Shown one piece after another: positions 1-11,700 of a stretch of 64,000 nucleotides of DNA. A program made the translations under genes and the position numbers. The notes beneath the pieces are model-generated. The model was not told the origin of the DNA. It saw only the letters and a list, made by a program, of their open reading frames with translations, and did not search any database. The stretch's first letter is position 1; every line of letters starts with the position of its first letter. Source of the DNA: Clostridiales bacterium (GTDB lineage: Bacteria > Bacillota > Clostridia > Saccharofermentanales > Saccharofermentanaceae); contig JAFZBN010000016.1 of assembly GCA_017561715.1 (NCBI GenBank), positions 62,001-126,000 on the forward strand, given 5' to 3'.

Positions 1-52
1 CGATCTTCTTGACCTTCTTATTGGTATATTTCACCGATGTCAGTGCCGGCAT
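1..52 (-). CDS. 5' end of an unknown gene (partial)
   Basis: An ATG on the minus strand at position 52 is preceded by GGAGAAG at about 61-68 and opens a frame reading MPALTSVKYTNKKVKKI before leaving the window. Only 17 codons are visible, so no family can be assigned. It is divergent from the tmcAL gene, and the promoters of both should lie in the 70-base gap. The start and ribosome site are seen directly; that it is a real gene is inferred. Confidence 0.5.
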   Translation of the reverse strand, partial: MPALTSVKYTNKKVKKI

Positions 53-124
53 ATCGTTTCTTCTCCTTTCCGAAAAGCCCGAATTGAGATATTATTTATT
101 GTACCACTTGTTTGGAGGAAAGAA

Positions 125-1444
125 ATGAGGATCGCGGGAATCATTGCCGAATACAATCCCCTGCATAACGGGCATCTGCGTCTGTTTCAAAAGATCCGCG
201 AGGAGCTTTCGGATAAGACACCGATCGTCGTGATCATGAGCGGCGAATTTGTTCAGCGCGGCATCCCATCGATCATTGACCGCGAGAGCCGTGTCTGTGC
301 GCTTCTTTGCTGCGGCGCCGACCTCGTTTTCGAGCTTCCCTTTACTTTCGCGACCGGCTCTGCCGACCGTTTCGCGCACGGCGGCGTTCAATCGCTTCTC
401 CAAAGCGGCGTCATCACGGACCTATATTTCGGAGCCGAACATCCTTCTCTTTCCGATCTATCCCTTATCGCGGAAAAGGACTTTGAATCGGATCCTGTTT
501 TCTCCGAAAAACTCGAGCAGTTCCAAAAAGACGGTCTTCCCTATGCCGCTGCCTGGCAGGAAGCCGCTAACGCCGTGATCGAGGGTCTTCCGGAAGGAAG
601 TTTTCCGCTGACTTCAGAAGAATTCGGAAGCATCATCCGACAGCCCAATAACATCCTGGCGATCTCGTATCTTCGCGAGCTTCATCGCTCCGGATCAAAT
701 GTAGTTCCGCACCTTGTGTGCCGCGAAGGCTCCTACCACGAAGAAGAGCTTTCCGAAAACGAATTCCCGAGTGCCACGGCGATCCGAAAGACCATCCTCG
801 AAAGATATAACGATCTCGAAAAAGGCGACTTCATCCGCTCACTCGGCGATCTTCTGCCGTATGTACCATCTGAGATGCTTGCCGAGATGCTGCATCTTTG
901 GAATCAGGACACGATCCCGATGGGCGAAAAGCACCTGCTTTCGCACTGTCTTCCGATCCTTCGTTCTTGTTCTTCCGAGCAGCTTTCTTCGACCGCGCAT
1001 ATGGGGCCGCAGCTTGCCGGGCACCTGAAGTCTTCGGTTCGCTCGATGCATTACGATCCGAAACAGGATCTTCCCGAAACATTCCGAAAAGCCGTCGAGA
1101 CCAAGTGCTTTTCGTACACACGTATCCTTCGCTCGCTTTCTTCTCTTTCCGTCGGCCAGACGCAGGAAGATCTGCAAAAACTTACTGATCCGAAATATCT
1201 CCGCCTTCTCGGTTTTTCCGAAAAGGGTCGCGGCGTCTTAAAGTCCATGCGCGAATCTTCCGCTCTTCCGATCCTTTCGCGCGCGTCCGACGCCAAGCAC
1301 TTCGGCAAGGATCCCGAATTTGCCCGCATGAACGAACTCGACAGGTTGAGTCACGATCTTTGGACAACGATCGCAAGAGGCACTTTTGAAGAAGACTTCA
1401 AACGCGAAGTCATCCAGTTTAAGAGAAATAAACTCTATCGCTGA
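125..1444 (+). CDS. tmcAL: tRNA(Met) cytidine acetate ligase (TmcAL/YlbM family)
   Basis: Predicted to make N4-acetylcytidine at the wobble position of elongator tRNA-Met using acetate and ATP, in the cytoplasm. The N-terminus carries the nucleotidyltransferase signature AEYNPLHNGHL with the HxGH motif at residues 14-17, followed by the GEFVQRG segment typical of this family. The length of 439 residues is slightly above the roughly 400 usual for YlbM. GGAGG lies about 8 bases before the ATG. It stands alone, divergent from the partial gene at the window edge and convergent with the AT-rich orphan. In Bacillus the family gene is named ylbM. The family call is secure; the exact tRNA target is by analogy. 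Confidence 0.9.
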   Translation: MRIAGIIAEYNPLHNGHLRLFQKIREELSDKTPIVVIMSGEFVQRGIPSIIDRESRVCALLCCGADLVFELPFTFATGSADRFAHGGVQSLLQSGVITDLYFGAEHPSLSDLSLIAEKDFESDPVFSEKLEQFQKDGLPYAAAWQEAANAVIEGLPEGSFPLTSEEFGSIIRQPNNILAISYLRELHRSGSNVVPHLVCREGSYHEEELSENEFPSATAIRKTILERYNDLEKGDFIRSLGDLLPYVPSEMLAEMLHLWNQDTIPMGEKHLLSHCLPILRSCSSEQLSSTAHMGPQLAGHLKSSVRSMHYDPKQDLPETFRKAVETKCFSYTRILRSLSSLSVGQTQEDLQKLTDPKYLRLLGFSEKGRGVLKSMRESSALPILSRASDAKHFGKDPEFARMNELDRLSHDLWTTIARGTFEEDFKREVIQFKRNKLYR

Positions 1445-1483
1445 TCCTGCTTTTTCACAGATCTTTCAATTCAAACAAAAAAC

Positions 1484-1503
1484 CCGTTAACTTTCGTTAC
1501 CGG
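1484..1503 (-). terminator. Intrinsic terminator of the AT-rich orphan gene
   Basis: Read on the minus strand, CCGGTAAC-GAAA-GTTAACGG forms a stem of seven pairs with one mismatch and a GAAA tetraloop, followed by a run of U (plus-strand A run at 476-482 past 1400). It lies about 100 bases downstream of the stop of the gene at 1603-2436. The U run fits minus-strand use. Confidence 0.55.
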
Positions 1504-1602
1504 ATTGGGCGGAGAAGGATGGAGGCAAATTATGAAACTGCCCTCCAATTCCGCAAACCACATTCCAAATTGACCCTTTCCATGCGCGTCGTTAGGTTCG
1601 TT

Positions 1603-2436
1603 TTATTGCAATACTAACACTCTTTCCCCATTTAGAAATACACTTACTTCTTTGCAGTAACAAGAAATAGCACCTTCTTCAGTATCCGCAACGTAGTAGT
1701 GTATGTTTTCTAACTGATTAGGACGTTCATCGTCTATCTGAATCAAATGAGCCAAGTTTGCATTCGGAGACTGAATCTGAAGATTTGTAAATTCTCTCAA
1801 ATATAACTTGATAGTGTCGGCACTGGTTTTACTCTTCTTCAGTACTATAGTAATGTCCCAAATATCCCTCTCCGAGAAATCTCTTAACAAAATCGAATAT
1901 TCGAGAATTGTCTTATAATCTGCCAGTAGCTTATTAATCTGCAAAATCTCATTCATCTTGGTATTCTCCATTAGTGTATCATTGATTTTTCGTATAGATG
2001 TTAAAATATCATCCTTCTCTTCCCCTGTAATGTCATCATTTATGACAATGCATTCTAGTGCATTGTCTATTATTCTCAACAATTTCCCTCGGTATTGAAA
2101 ATAATCTGAAGAAGGAATGCGACTAAGATTAATTAGTAATTGTCCCGGATACATTTCCCCAACAAGTGGATCTTCCTCAAGAAACGTAACAGCCTTATTG
2201 ACTGCAGTTTCTAAGAAAAGACGTTGTCTAATCATTATTGAAACATCCTTAAGATCAAGTTCATCAGGCTGCTTCATAATTACTCGGTTATACCATTTCT
2301 GCAGCCCAATCAACTGACCATTGTCTGTAATTTCATTTGCTTGATACAAATCTTTTATTCTATCCATTAAGTCCCTTCCACGTTGCTTGAAGATTTCTTC
2401 AAATAATTCGATGTAGCCTTGCGGAATATTTACCAT
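1603..2436 (-). CDS. Unrecognised 277-residue protein, AT-rich orphan
   Basis: I do not recognise a family. The protein is acidic and probably alpha-helical in its first 200 residues, with no signal peptide or membrane segment, so it should be cytosolic. The C-terminal part, ending in EVSVFLNGERVLVLQ, looks like beta structure. The gene is clearly richer in A and T than its neighbours and uses codons such as AAT, ATA and TTA that are rarer around it, which suggests transfer. There is no Shine-Dalgarno sequence before the ATG. An in-frame TAG eight codons upstream excludes a longer N-terminus. A good promoter places the transcript start at or within a base or two of the ATG (see the promoter entry). 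It could be an orphan defence or immunity gene, but nothing in the sequence shows that. Confidence 0.65.
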   Translation of the reverse strand: MVNIPQGYIELFEEIFKQRGRDLMDRIKDLYQANEITDNGQLIGLQKWYNRVIMKQPDELDLKDVSIMIRQRLFLETAVNKAVTFLEEDPLVGEMYPGQLLINLSRIPSSDYFQYRGKLLRIIDNALECIVINDDITGEEKDDILTSIRKINDTLMENTKMNEILQINKLLADYKTILEYSILLRDFSERDIWDITIVLKKSKTSADTIKLYLREFTNLQIQSPNANLAHLIQIDDERPNQLENIHYYVADTEEGAISCYCKEVSVFLNGERVLVLQ

Positions 2437-2440
2437 TTCA

Positions 2441-2469
2441 AATATGTCAAGGATACGCTAATATGTCAA
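2441..2469 (-). promoter_or_regulatory. Promoter abutting the orphan gene start; TTGACA box duplicated
   Basis: On the minus strand TTGACA (2464-2469), a 17-base spacer and CATATT (2441-2446) preceded by TGA make an extended -10 promoter. Only four bases separate the -10 box from the ATG, so the transcript would be leaderless. The 13-base word atatgtcaaggat occurs twice, at 2442-2454 and 2461-2473, so TTGACA is present in two copies 19 bases apart. Confidence 0.5.
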
Positions 2470-2601
2470 GGATTCAACACTGCTATAACGCCCATTTTTG
2501 GGGTAGAAGCGCCTTTTTCTTCGGAAAAGTAATGACTATTTTATAGTGAACTTGTAACCAGAAAAAATGACGTCGTCAAATCGACATTTTTGTAAAATCA
2601 T

Positions 2602-2624
2602 AACCACCCTTCGGGTGGTTTTTT
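2602..2624 (+). terminator. Plus-strand intrinsic terminator with no plus-strand gene before it
   Basis: AACCACCC-TTC-GGGTGGTT is an 8-bp perfect stem followed by a run of T, oriented to stop plus-strand transcription. The nearest plus-strand gene, tmcAL, ends 1.15 kb upstream with the minus-strand orphan in between. It may be the original tmcAL terminator displaced by insertion of the orphan, or the end of an unseen small RNA. Confidence 0.6.
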
Positions 2625-2681
2625 GTCTCGCATGCTTCGTTCCTCGCGTTCTCGACGGAGTCACGTCTCCAAGAATGAAAA

Positions 2682-2715
2682 GGGGCTTTCTCATGTTTTA
2701 AAGAAAGCCCCTTCT
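2682..2715 (-). terminator. Terminator of the giant surface-protein gene
   Basis: GGGGCTTTCT (2682-2691) pairs with AGAAAGCCCC (2702-2711) around a 10-base loop, with A/T runs on both sides, so it can act in either direction. It is 35 bases past the stop codon of the giant minus-strand gene. Confidence 0.75.
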
Positions 2716-2745
2716 TTTCAGTTTTTCAAGTTCGAAGAACTACCG

Positions 2746-5700
2746 TCAGATCTCGTTCTCCTTTTCCTTCTTGGTGCGTCTTCTCAAGATCACCAGAGCC
2801 GCTGCCGCGACAATGATGAACAGGAACGCTACCACAGGTGTTCTGTCAGATCCGGTATCACCGGTCTTAACGACGGTCTTTCCGCCCGGTCTTGTTGCCG
2901 AGGATACGACCTCAAACTCAACAGTGATCGTAGAACCGTCAGTGTAGGTGATCTTCATTCTGTGAACACCCAGTGTCAGTTCGTCGATCGTCTCCGGCTT
3001 GAGTTCGATCGAACCGTCCGGCTTCTTCTCGAAGTCCTCAGGTTTGACCGGTTTATCGTCGATCGTGACGCTCGCGATCTCCTTTGTCGGAGTCGGAGTT
3101 GTCGTCGTTTCAGACGGCTGCTCCGAAGGCTCTGTTTCTGTCGAAGACTCGGAGCTTGCATCCTGGATCGTCTTTGATCCGGACGGAGTTGTCGTTGACG
3201 GATTCGGAGTCGTCGGGTTCGGAGTTGTCGACTGCTGCGTGTAGTTGTTCGTGATCGTGACACTCTTCTGTGTCGCGTCAGCAAGTGTCACAACAGCGTC
3301 GTTATTCAGAACAGAGAGATCATATCCGCTGATCTTTGCGTCTGCCTCATCCTCAGTGATCTTGTAATCACCAAGAGTCAGATCGTTGAGCTCGACATAA
3401 GAAGCACCTACGATCTCAACCGGGATCGTGCTTCCATCCGGACATGTCACTGTGAAGTGGTATGCCTTTGTCGCCGCGCTTGCCGGAGCGTCCGCGCTGA
3501 GAGCCTTCTCGATCTTCAGGCTGCCCTTGACCTGGACCGGAGCCGTATACGTATTCGTAAACGTTGTCACGTCTCCGTTTACGGAAGTGCCGGAAAGCGA
3601 GTAACCCGCCGGCATTGTTCCCTCACTCCAAGTGTATGTGATCTCGTTGCCGCTTGCGTCATACTTCGCGAGATCGTTAGATGTGTACTTCCATCCGTTC
3701 GCGTCGTTCAGAGTTGCCTGATCGACTGTCTGCGTGCCGTCGGAAAGTGTAACGATGAGTTCTGTCGGACGAGCGCCCGCGGTATCGTTGTTATCATCCC
3801 AGACCTTCTCTACGGTAACGGATGTCTTCACGGTCGACAGATCGAACTTGTTCGTAAATGTCGTCTTATTGCCGTTGACCACGCAGGATTCCTTCGAGTA
3901 TCCGGCAGGCATGGTTCCTTCAGACCAGGAGTATGCGATCTCCACACCGTTCGCGTAAACCGGAACACTTACGGAAGCCGTCCATCCGTTCTGCTCACTC
4001 AGCGTTACGGATCCGCCGGTGCTCAATGTCATGACAATATCAGCAGGACGAGCACCTGCGACATTATTCGCATCATCCCAGATCTTCTCGACCGTCAGGG
4101 TCTTCTTTTCCGTCTCGTGCTTGTTCGTGATCGTCGTAACGGTTCCGCTTACAGACTGGCTTGCGCTATATCCGGATACCGCATCCTCTTCCCATGTATA
4201 CGTATACAGATTTCCGGACGCGTCGTGCTTATCGAGATTCTCAGCCTTGTACTCCCAGTTGTTCGCGTCGTTGAGGAGGATATCTCCGCCGAGCGCAGTA
4301 CCGTTTCTCAACAGACGGACAGTGACTTCCGTCGGACGCTTACCGTCCTGGTTATTACTGTCATCCCAAACCTTCTTGACCGTTGCCTCTGTCTTCTCCG
4401 AAGAGATGTCAAAGGTGTTCGTGATCGTGGTCGTAGATCCTGATGTAGCAGACGAAGCCGTATAGTTCGCCGGAACCTGTTCCTTCCACTCGTAAGTGAT
4501 CGGCTGACCATTCTCATTGACCGGCAGGTTATCGATGGAATCCGTCCAGTTGTTCTGATCGTCCAGTGTGACGGATCCGACCTTGGTCGAACCGGTATAA
4601 AGATCGACAGTAACAGATGTCGGCTGAGCGGAGCTGCTGCCTGTGTTGACCCAAGCCTTCTTGACTGTCAGTTTCGTCGTTTCGATCGTGTGAGCATTCG
4701 TGATCGTCGTCACGGTTCCGCTTGTGGTATTACTCTTCTGTGTATATCCGGTCGGTGCGGTGACCTCTTCCCATGTGTACGCATACTCGTTTCCGCTTGC
4801 GTCATACTTCGGAAGATCCGTCTTTTCATATGTCCAGCCGGAAGCAGCCGTGAGCATTACGGAAGATCCGCACGCGACATTGTCCTGATAGAGCTGGACT
4901 TCCAGTTCATTCGGGCGAATAGCGTCACGGTTGTTATCGTCATCCCATACCTTCAGGACCTTAGCGGTCGTCTTCTCATTGGAGAAGTTGTAGGTATTTG
5001 TGATCGTTGTAGAAGCTGTTCCGTTTCCGGAATATGTATCCGTATAATTTGCCGGAACCTGCTCCTTCCACTCGTAAGTGATCTTCGTGCCTGCGGCATA
5101 TACCGGGAGGTTTTCAATCTTATCTTCCCAGTTGTTCGCAGCGCTCAGTGCGACACTTCCGACCTTGGTCGAACCGTTAAGAAGATCGACAGTTACGGAT
5201 GTCGGCTGAGAACCGCTATTACCTGTATTGACCCAGTTCTTCTTGACCGTCATGGCCGTCGTCTCCGCAGTATGCGAGTTCGTGATCGTTGTTTCCGTTC
5301 CGCTCGTGGCGATTCTCTTGCTGTAACCGGAAGGTACGGAAACTTCATCCCATGTATACGCATACTCAACTCCGCTAGCGTCATACTTCGGAAGATTCGT
5401 CTGCGTGTATGTCCAGTTGTTCGAATCATCCAATGTGATCTCGGAACCATAGGCGGCATTATTCTGCAGGAGCTGGACCTTAACAGCCGTCGGACGCTTG
5501 CCGTCCTGATTGTTGCTGTCGTTCCATACCTTGGTGACCTTCGCCGTTGTCTTCTCGGAAGACAGGTCGTAGGTGTTCGTGATCGTGGTCGTGGTTCCGG
5601 ATGTGGCATATGTTGCCTTATAGCCCGCCGGTACCTGTTCTTTCCACTCGTAAGTGATCTTAGCACCATTCTCGTTAACCGGCAGATTATCGATGGATTC

Positions 5701-8700
5701 TGTCCAGTTGTTGGAAGCATCCAATGTGACGGTTCCGATCTTGGATGATCCCTTATAAAGGTCAACATCAACAGACGCCGGCTGCGCGGAACTGTTACCG
5801 GTATTTACCCAGGCCTTCGTGACAGACAAAGATGTCTTCTCGACAGTATGGGCATTCGTGATCGTAGTTTCCGTTCCGCTCGTGGTATTACCGCTCTGTG
5901 TATATCCTGTCGGTACGGTGACCTCTTCCCATGTGTACGAATACAGAGTACCGGTTGCGTCATACTTCGGAAGATTTGCCTCTTCGTATGTCCAGTTGTC
6001 GGTTGCCTTCAGAGTTACGGCGGTGCCGTAAGCGTTACCGTCCCGCAGGAGCTGAACCTGCAAAGTATCCGGACGCATGCCGTCCTGGTTATTACTGTCA
6101 GTCCATACCTTCGTGACCTTCGCCGTTGTCTTCTCGGAAGAGAAGTCATAGCTGTTCGTGATGGTTGCGTCCGCGGTTCCGTTTCCGGTATAAGCAGGCG
6201 TGTAGTTAGCAGGTGCGACCTCTTCCCATGTATAAGAGATCAATCTTCCGTTCGAATACTTGGCAAGACCCGTTACTTCTGTCGTCCATCCGTCAGCAGC
6301 CGCCAGTGTTACCGTTCTGCCTGCGGTGCCGTTGATAAGAAGTTTCACGTCAACAGTTGCCGGACGGTTTCCTGTCACGTTATTGTTGTCGCTCCAGGTC
6401 TTTGTGATCTTAAGCGAAACAGTCTCTGTCGTGTAGGAGTTCGTGATCGTCGTATCCGTGCCGATTGTTGTGTTGTCGGCCAGTGTATAGCCTGTCGGTA
6501 CGTTGACCTCTTCCCAAGTGTACTTATACTCATCACCGTTTGCGTCGACCTTCGGAAGATCGGTTGCCGTGTATGTCCAGTTTCCAGAAGCATTCAAAAC
6601 TACGGCAGAACCAAACGCAACACCGTTCTGCAGGAGCTGTACATCCAGAAGTGCCGGACGCTTGCCATCCTGGTTATTACCGTCATTCCATACCTTTGTG
6701 ACCTTCGCCGTCGTTCTTTCCGTGGAAGTGTCGATCGTGTTCGTGATCGTGGTCACATTACCGCTGACCGTATAGGTCGCGTTATAATCTGTCGGTTCAA
6801 CTTCCTCGAATTCGTATACGATCTTGTTCCCGTTACTGTAAACATACAGTCCAAAATAATCGTATGTCCAGTTATTGGCATCACTTAATTCGATTGTATC
6901 GATTACTTGGCCATCTGCCAGGAAATTGACGGTTACGGAAGCTGGGCGCTTGCCAAACTTATTGTTAAAGTCGCTCCATGCTTTTGTGACCTTCAGATCC
7001 ACCATTTCGGTCGCATGAGAGTTCGTGATCTTTGTCTCCGTGCCATTCGTGACATTGCTGCTCTGAGTGTAATCAGAAGGCAGACCGATCTCCTCCCAAG
7101 TGTACTTATACTCCTTGCCGCTTGCGTCATACTTCGGAAGATCCGTCTTCGTATAGGTCCATCCGGAAGCAGATGTGAGCATCACGGAAGATCCGCATGC
7201 GACACCATCCTGGAGAAGCTGTACTTCCAGTTCTGCCGGGCGCTTGCCGTCGTTGTCATTATTGTCATTCCATACCTTCGTGACTTTGGCGGTCGTTCTC
7301 TCGGTAGAGAAATCGTAGGTATTGGTGATCGTTGTAAGAGCACTTCCGTTATCGGCATAGGTATCCGTATAGTTAGAAGGAACCTGTTCCTTCCACTCGT
7401 AAGTGATCTTAGCACCGTTCTCATAGACCGGGAGATCTTCGATCTTATCTTCCCAGCTGTTTGCGTCACTCAATGTAACACTTCCGACCTTGGTCGAGCC
7501 GACATAGAGATCTACGACAACCGAAGTCGGCTGCGCGAAACTGCTGCCTGTGTTGACCCATGTCTTCTTAACGGACAACGATGTCTTTTCCGCAGTATGA
7601 GAGTTCGTGATCGTTGTTTCCGTTCCGCTCGTGGTATTACCGCTCTGTGTATATCCTGTCGGTACGGTGACCTCTTCCCATGTGTACTTATAAAGCTTGC
7701 CGCTTGCGTCATACTTCGGAAGATTTATCTCTTCGTATGTCCAGTTGTCGGTTGCTTTCAGGGTTACAGCGTTACCATATGCACGGTTGTCCTGCAGGAG
7801 CTGTACGGCCAGAGTATCCGGACGCATTCCGTCCTGATTGTTACTGTCGGTCCATACCTTCGTGACCTTCGCTGTTGTCTTCTCAGAAGAGAAGTCGTAG
7901 CTGTTCGTGATGGTCGCGTCCGCGGTTCCGTTTCCGTTGTAAGAAACGTTGTAGTTAGCAGGAACGACCTCTTCCCATGTGTAAGAGATCTCTTTTCCGT
8001 TCGAATACTTCGCAAGACCGGTCACCTCTGTCGTCCAGCCTTCAGCTGCCTTCAGTGTTACCGTTCTGCCGGCGACGCCGTCGACGAGAAGTTTTACATC
8101 AACAGTGGCCGGACGGTTTCCTGTCACGTTATTGTTGTCGCTCCAGGACTTTGTGATCTTAAGAGATACAGTCTCTGTCTTGTAGGAGTTTGTGATCGTC
8201 GTATCTGTTCCGTTTGTCTGCGAAACACCCGTATATCCGGTTACACCTTCCTCAAGCCAGGAGTAAACGATCTCATCACAGTTCGCGTTAAACTTCGCAA
8301 GACCTGTGATCGTATCCGACCAGTTATTTCCTTCGCTCAGAGTTACTTTTTCGCCGGTAGCGACGCCATCCGCGAGAAGCTTGACTTCGAGAGTTGCCGG
8401 ACGCTTGCCGTCCTGGTTGTTGCTGTCATCCCAGACCTTCGTGACGGTCGCAGAAGTTGTGTCCAGCGTTGTGTCGATCGTATTTGTGATCGTAAACTCG
8501 GTTCCGTTGTTGGTATAAGCCGCGTTATAGCCCGAAGGAACTTGTTCTTCGACTGTATACACGATCTTTCTACCGGCCTTATTAGCATCCAGTTGGGTCC
8601 ATGTATATCCCCAGCTGTTGCCGTTTTCAAGTGTAACCGTATCGATCACCTGACCATCTGCGAGAAGATCAACAGTAACAGAGGCCGGACGCTTTGAGAG

Positions 8701-11700
8701 CTTATCGTTAAAGTCGACCCAATCCTTGATTACTTTGACAGAAGTTTCTTCTGTCGCATGTGTATTTGTGATCGTAGTAACGGTTCCGCTCTTGCTGACA
8801 GAAGGCGTGTATCCGTTCACTGCTTCCTCTTCCCATGTATAGACGATAGGAGTTCCGTCCGCCTTATACATCGTAAGGTTTTCGATCTTGTCTTCCCAGT
8901 TATTGGAAGCATCCAGAGTTACGCTATCGCCGGTAGCAACGCCATCCGCAAGAAGTTTCACTTCGACAGCTGCAGGGCGCACGCCGTCCTGGTCGTTGGC
9001 ATCGTTCCAGGACTTCTTAACGGACGCTTCTGTCTTTTCCGCCGTGAAATTATAGGAGTTTGTGATCGTTGCGTCTGCTGTTCCGTTTGCTGTATAAGCA
9101 GCCGTGTAGCCGGTAGGAACTACCTCTTCCCAGGTATAAACGATCTCGGTTCCGTTCGAATACTTGGCAAGGCCTGTTACCTCAGTCGTCCAGTTCTCGG
9201 ATGCCTTCAGTTCCACCGATCTTGCGGCTGTTCCGTCGACAAGGAGATTTACCGTGATCTTATCCGGGCGCTTGCTGAGCTTGTTATCGGCATCGACCCA
9301 TTTTTTAGTGATCTTCAGATCGACAGTCTCCGGTGCACGAGTATTTGTGATCGTTGTCTCTGTTCCGGTCGTAGTATTATCAGATACTGTGTATCCGGTC
9401 GGAGCAGTGACTTCTTCCCACGTATATTTGTATTCGTTTCCGTCTACATCATACTTCGGCAGATCTGTCTCGGTAGCAGTCCAAAGACCGGTAGATGTCA
9501 AAGTGACCGGCTGACCATAAGGCACATTGTCCTGCAGGAGCTGAACCTCCACAGAAGTCGGACGTTTGCCGTCCTGGTTGTTATTGTCATCCCATGCCTT
9601 CGTGACCTTCGCCGTTGTTCTTTCAACGGTAAAGTCATAGCTATTCGTGATCGTTGTGACAAGGCCTGTAGAATCAACAGCGCTGCTCATCGAGTATCCT
9701 GCCGGAATGGTTTCTTCCCATCTGTATGTGATCGGTTTTCCGCCTTCGTTGACCGGAAGATCGTCCTCTGTGTACTTCCAGGAATTACCTGAATTAAGAG
9801 TAACCGTCTTTTTCGCAACATTGTTGGCATAGAGAGTCACCTCAACAGACGCAGGACGTGTGTTGAGCATGTTATCCCTATCTACCCATTTCTTTTCTAC
9901 GGTCAGAGACACCTTTTGAGTCTCATGTGTATTGGTAAATGTTGTCGAAGAAACATCGCCTGTCTTTGCCGAAGTATATTCCGAAACACTTACTTCTTCC
10001 CAGGAGTAAACGATCAGAGCACCGTTCTCGTATTTTGGAAGATCCGTTCTGCTGTATGTCCAGGAATTACCTGCATTCAGCTTGATCGTGTCATAGTCGG
10101 CGCCATCCTTCTTGAGAACAACATTGATCTCGATCGGGCGCAGACCATCCTGGTCATTACTGTCGTTCCAGTCCTTCGTAACAGATACGGAGGTCGTTTC
10201 CGGAACGTGCTTATTCGTAATCGTCGTGAGGCCGCTTGCTTCGGTAGTTGAAGTTGTATATCCGGTTACAGATACTTCCTCCCACTCATAAGCGATCACC
10301 TGTCCGCCTGCATACTTATCCAGACCGGTAACGCTTCCCTTCCAGTCGTTAGAATCTTCAAGAGTAAGCGTATCAACAACTGTTGTGCCGTTCTTAAGAA
10401 CTACACTGATGCTGGCCGGACGAATTCCGTCCTGGTTATTGTTATCGTCCCAAATCTTCTCAACGGAAAGGGAAATCTTTTCAGGCGCGTGTGTATTCGT
10501 AAATACTCTGTCTGCTGCCGTTCCGGAAGCTTCGGAAGTATATCCCGCTACAGAAGGCTCTACCCACTCATATTTGATCAGGGCGCCCTGATCGTCAAAC
10601 TTCGCGAGAGTATCCAGTGTTGCCGACCAGTTATTCCCCTCGTTCAGAGTAACCGTCATGAAGTCAGTATTGTTCTTTCTGAGAATGACAGTCAGATTCT
10701 CCGGACGCAGGCCATCCTGGTTATTTGCGTCATTCCAGACCTTTGTGACCTTCATCGTGGTCTTTTCACTTGTAATATCGTACGAATTCGTGATCGTCGT
10801 ATATGTGCCTGTCGCAGAAGAGGTCTGCTTATATCCGGTCTGCGTGTAGCCTGCCGGCATAGAGCCCTCGGTCCAAGAGTATGTGATCAGAACACCATTC
10901 GCGTACTTCGGAAGACCCGTGATCGTTGCTTCCCAGTTGTTGCCCGCGTTCAGCTTAACCGTCTGGCCGTCGCTTAAGGTCATAATGATCTCCGTCGGGC
11001 GCTTACCTGCAGCGTTATCAAAGTCTTTCCAGTCCTTCTTTACCGTTGCGGATGTGGTCTCCGTTGTGTAGGAGTTTGTGATCGTTGTTGTTCCGTCAGC
11101 AACAGGAGCCGCCGGGCTGTATGTCGTCGTGTAGTTTGCTACGGCAGTTTCTTCCCACTCATATACATACTCCGCGCTTCCGTTATACTTCGGAAGATTC
11201 GATGCCGTATACTTCCAGTTGTTGGATTCATCCAGTGTAACACTGTCGATCACGATGCCATCCTGCTTAAGGACCACATCAACACTCGCCGGGCGCTTGC
11301 CGTCCTGGTTATTGGAATCGTTCCAGTTCTTTTCGACAGACAGCGAGAAATACTCCTGGTAATCGTAGGTATTGTTGACCGTTACCAGATCCTGAGTGTC
11401 TTTTGTGATCTTCTGTTCTGTATTGCCGTATGCGATACCGTCAAGAGAGAATCCCGCCGGGATACTGCTCTCGCTGATCTCATATTCGGTTCCTGCGTAA
11501 AGGCCGAGGATCTCGATGCTTTCGCCGTCTTTGAGAGTGAATTCTTTTACGACGTCCTTTTCAAAAGCAACGCGCTGTGTCGTTCCATCCGGGAAAAGCA
11601 CATCAAAGGAAGCCGTATGGTTGATCTTCACACCTACGGTAAATTCCGTTCCGGAAGGAGCATGGTTCGTCGGATCCGCGACTTCCTTCTTTACGACAAG

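Noticed and set aside
6907..8697. Tandem repeats considered as a CRISPR array
   Set aside because: The repeating unit is about 290 bases, stays in frame and encodes Cna-B domains; there are no short identical repeats with unique spacers.
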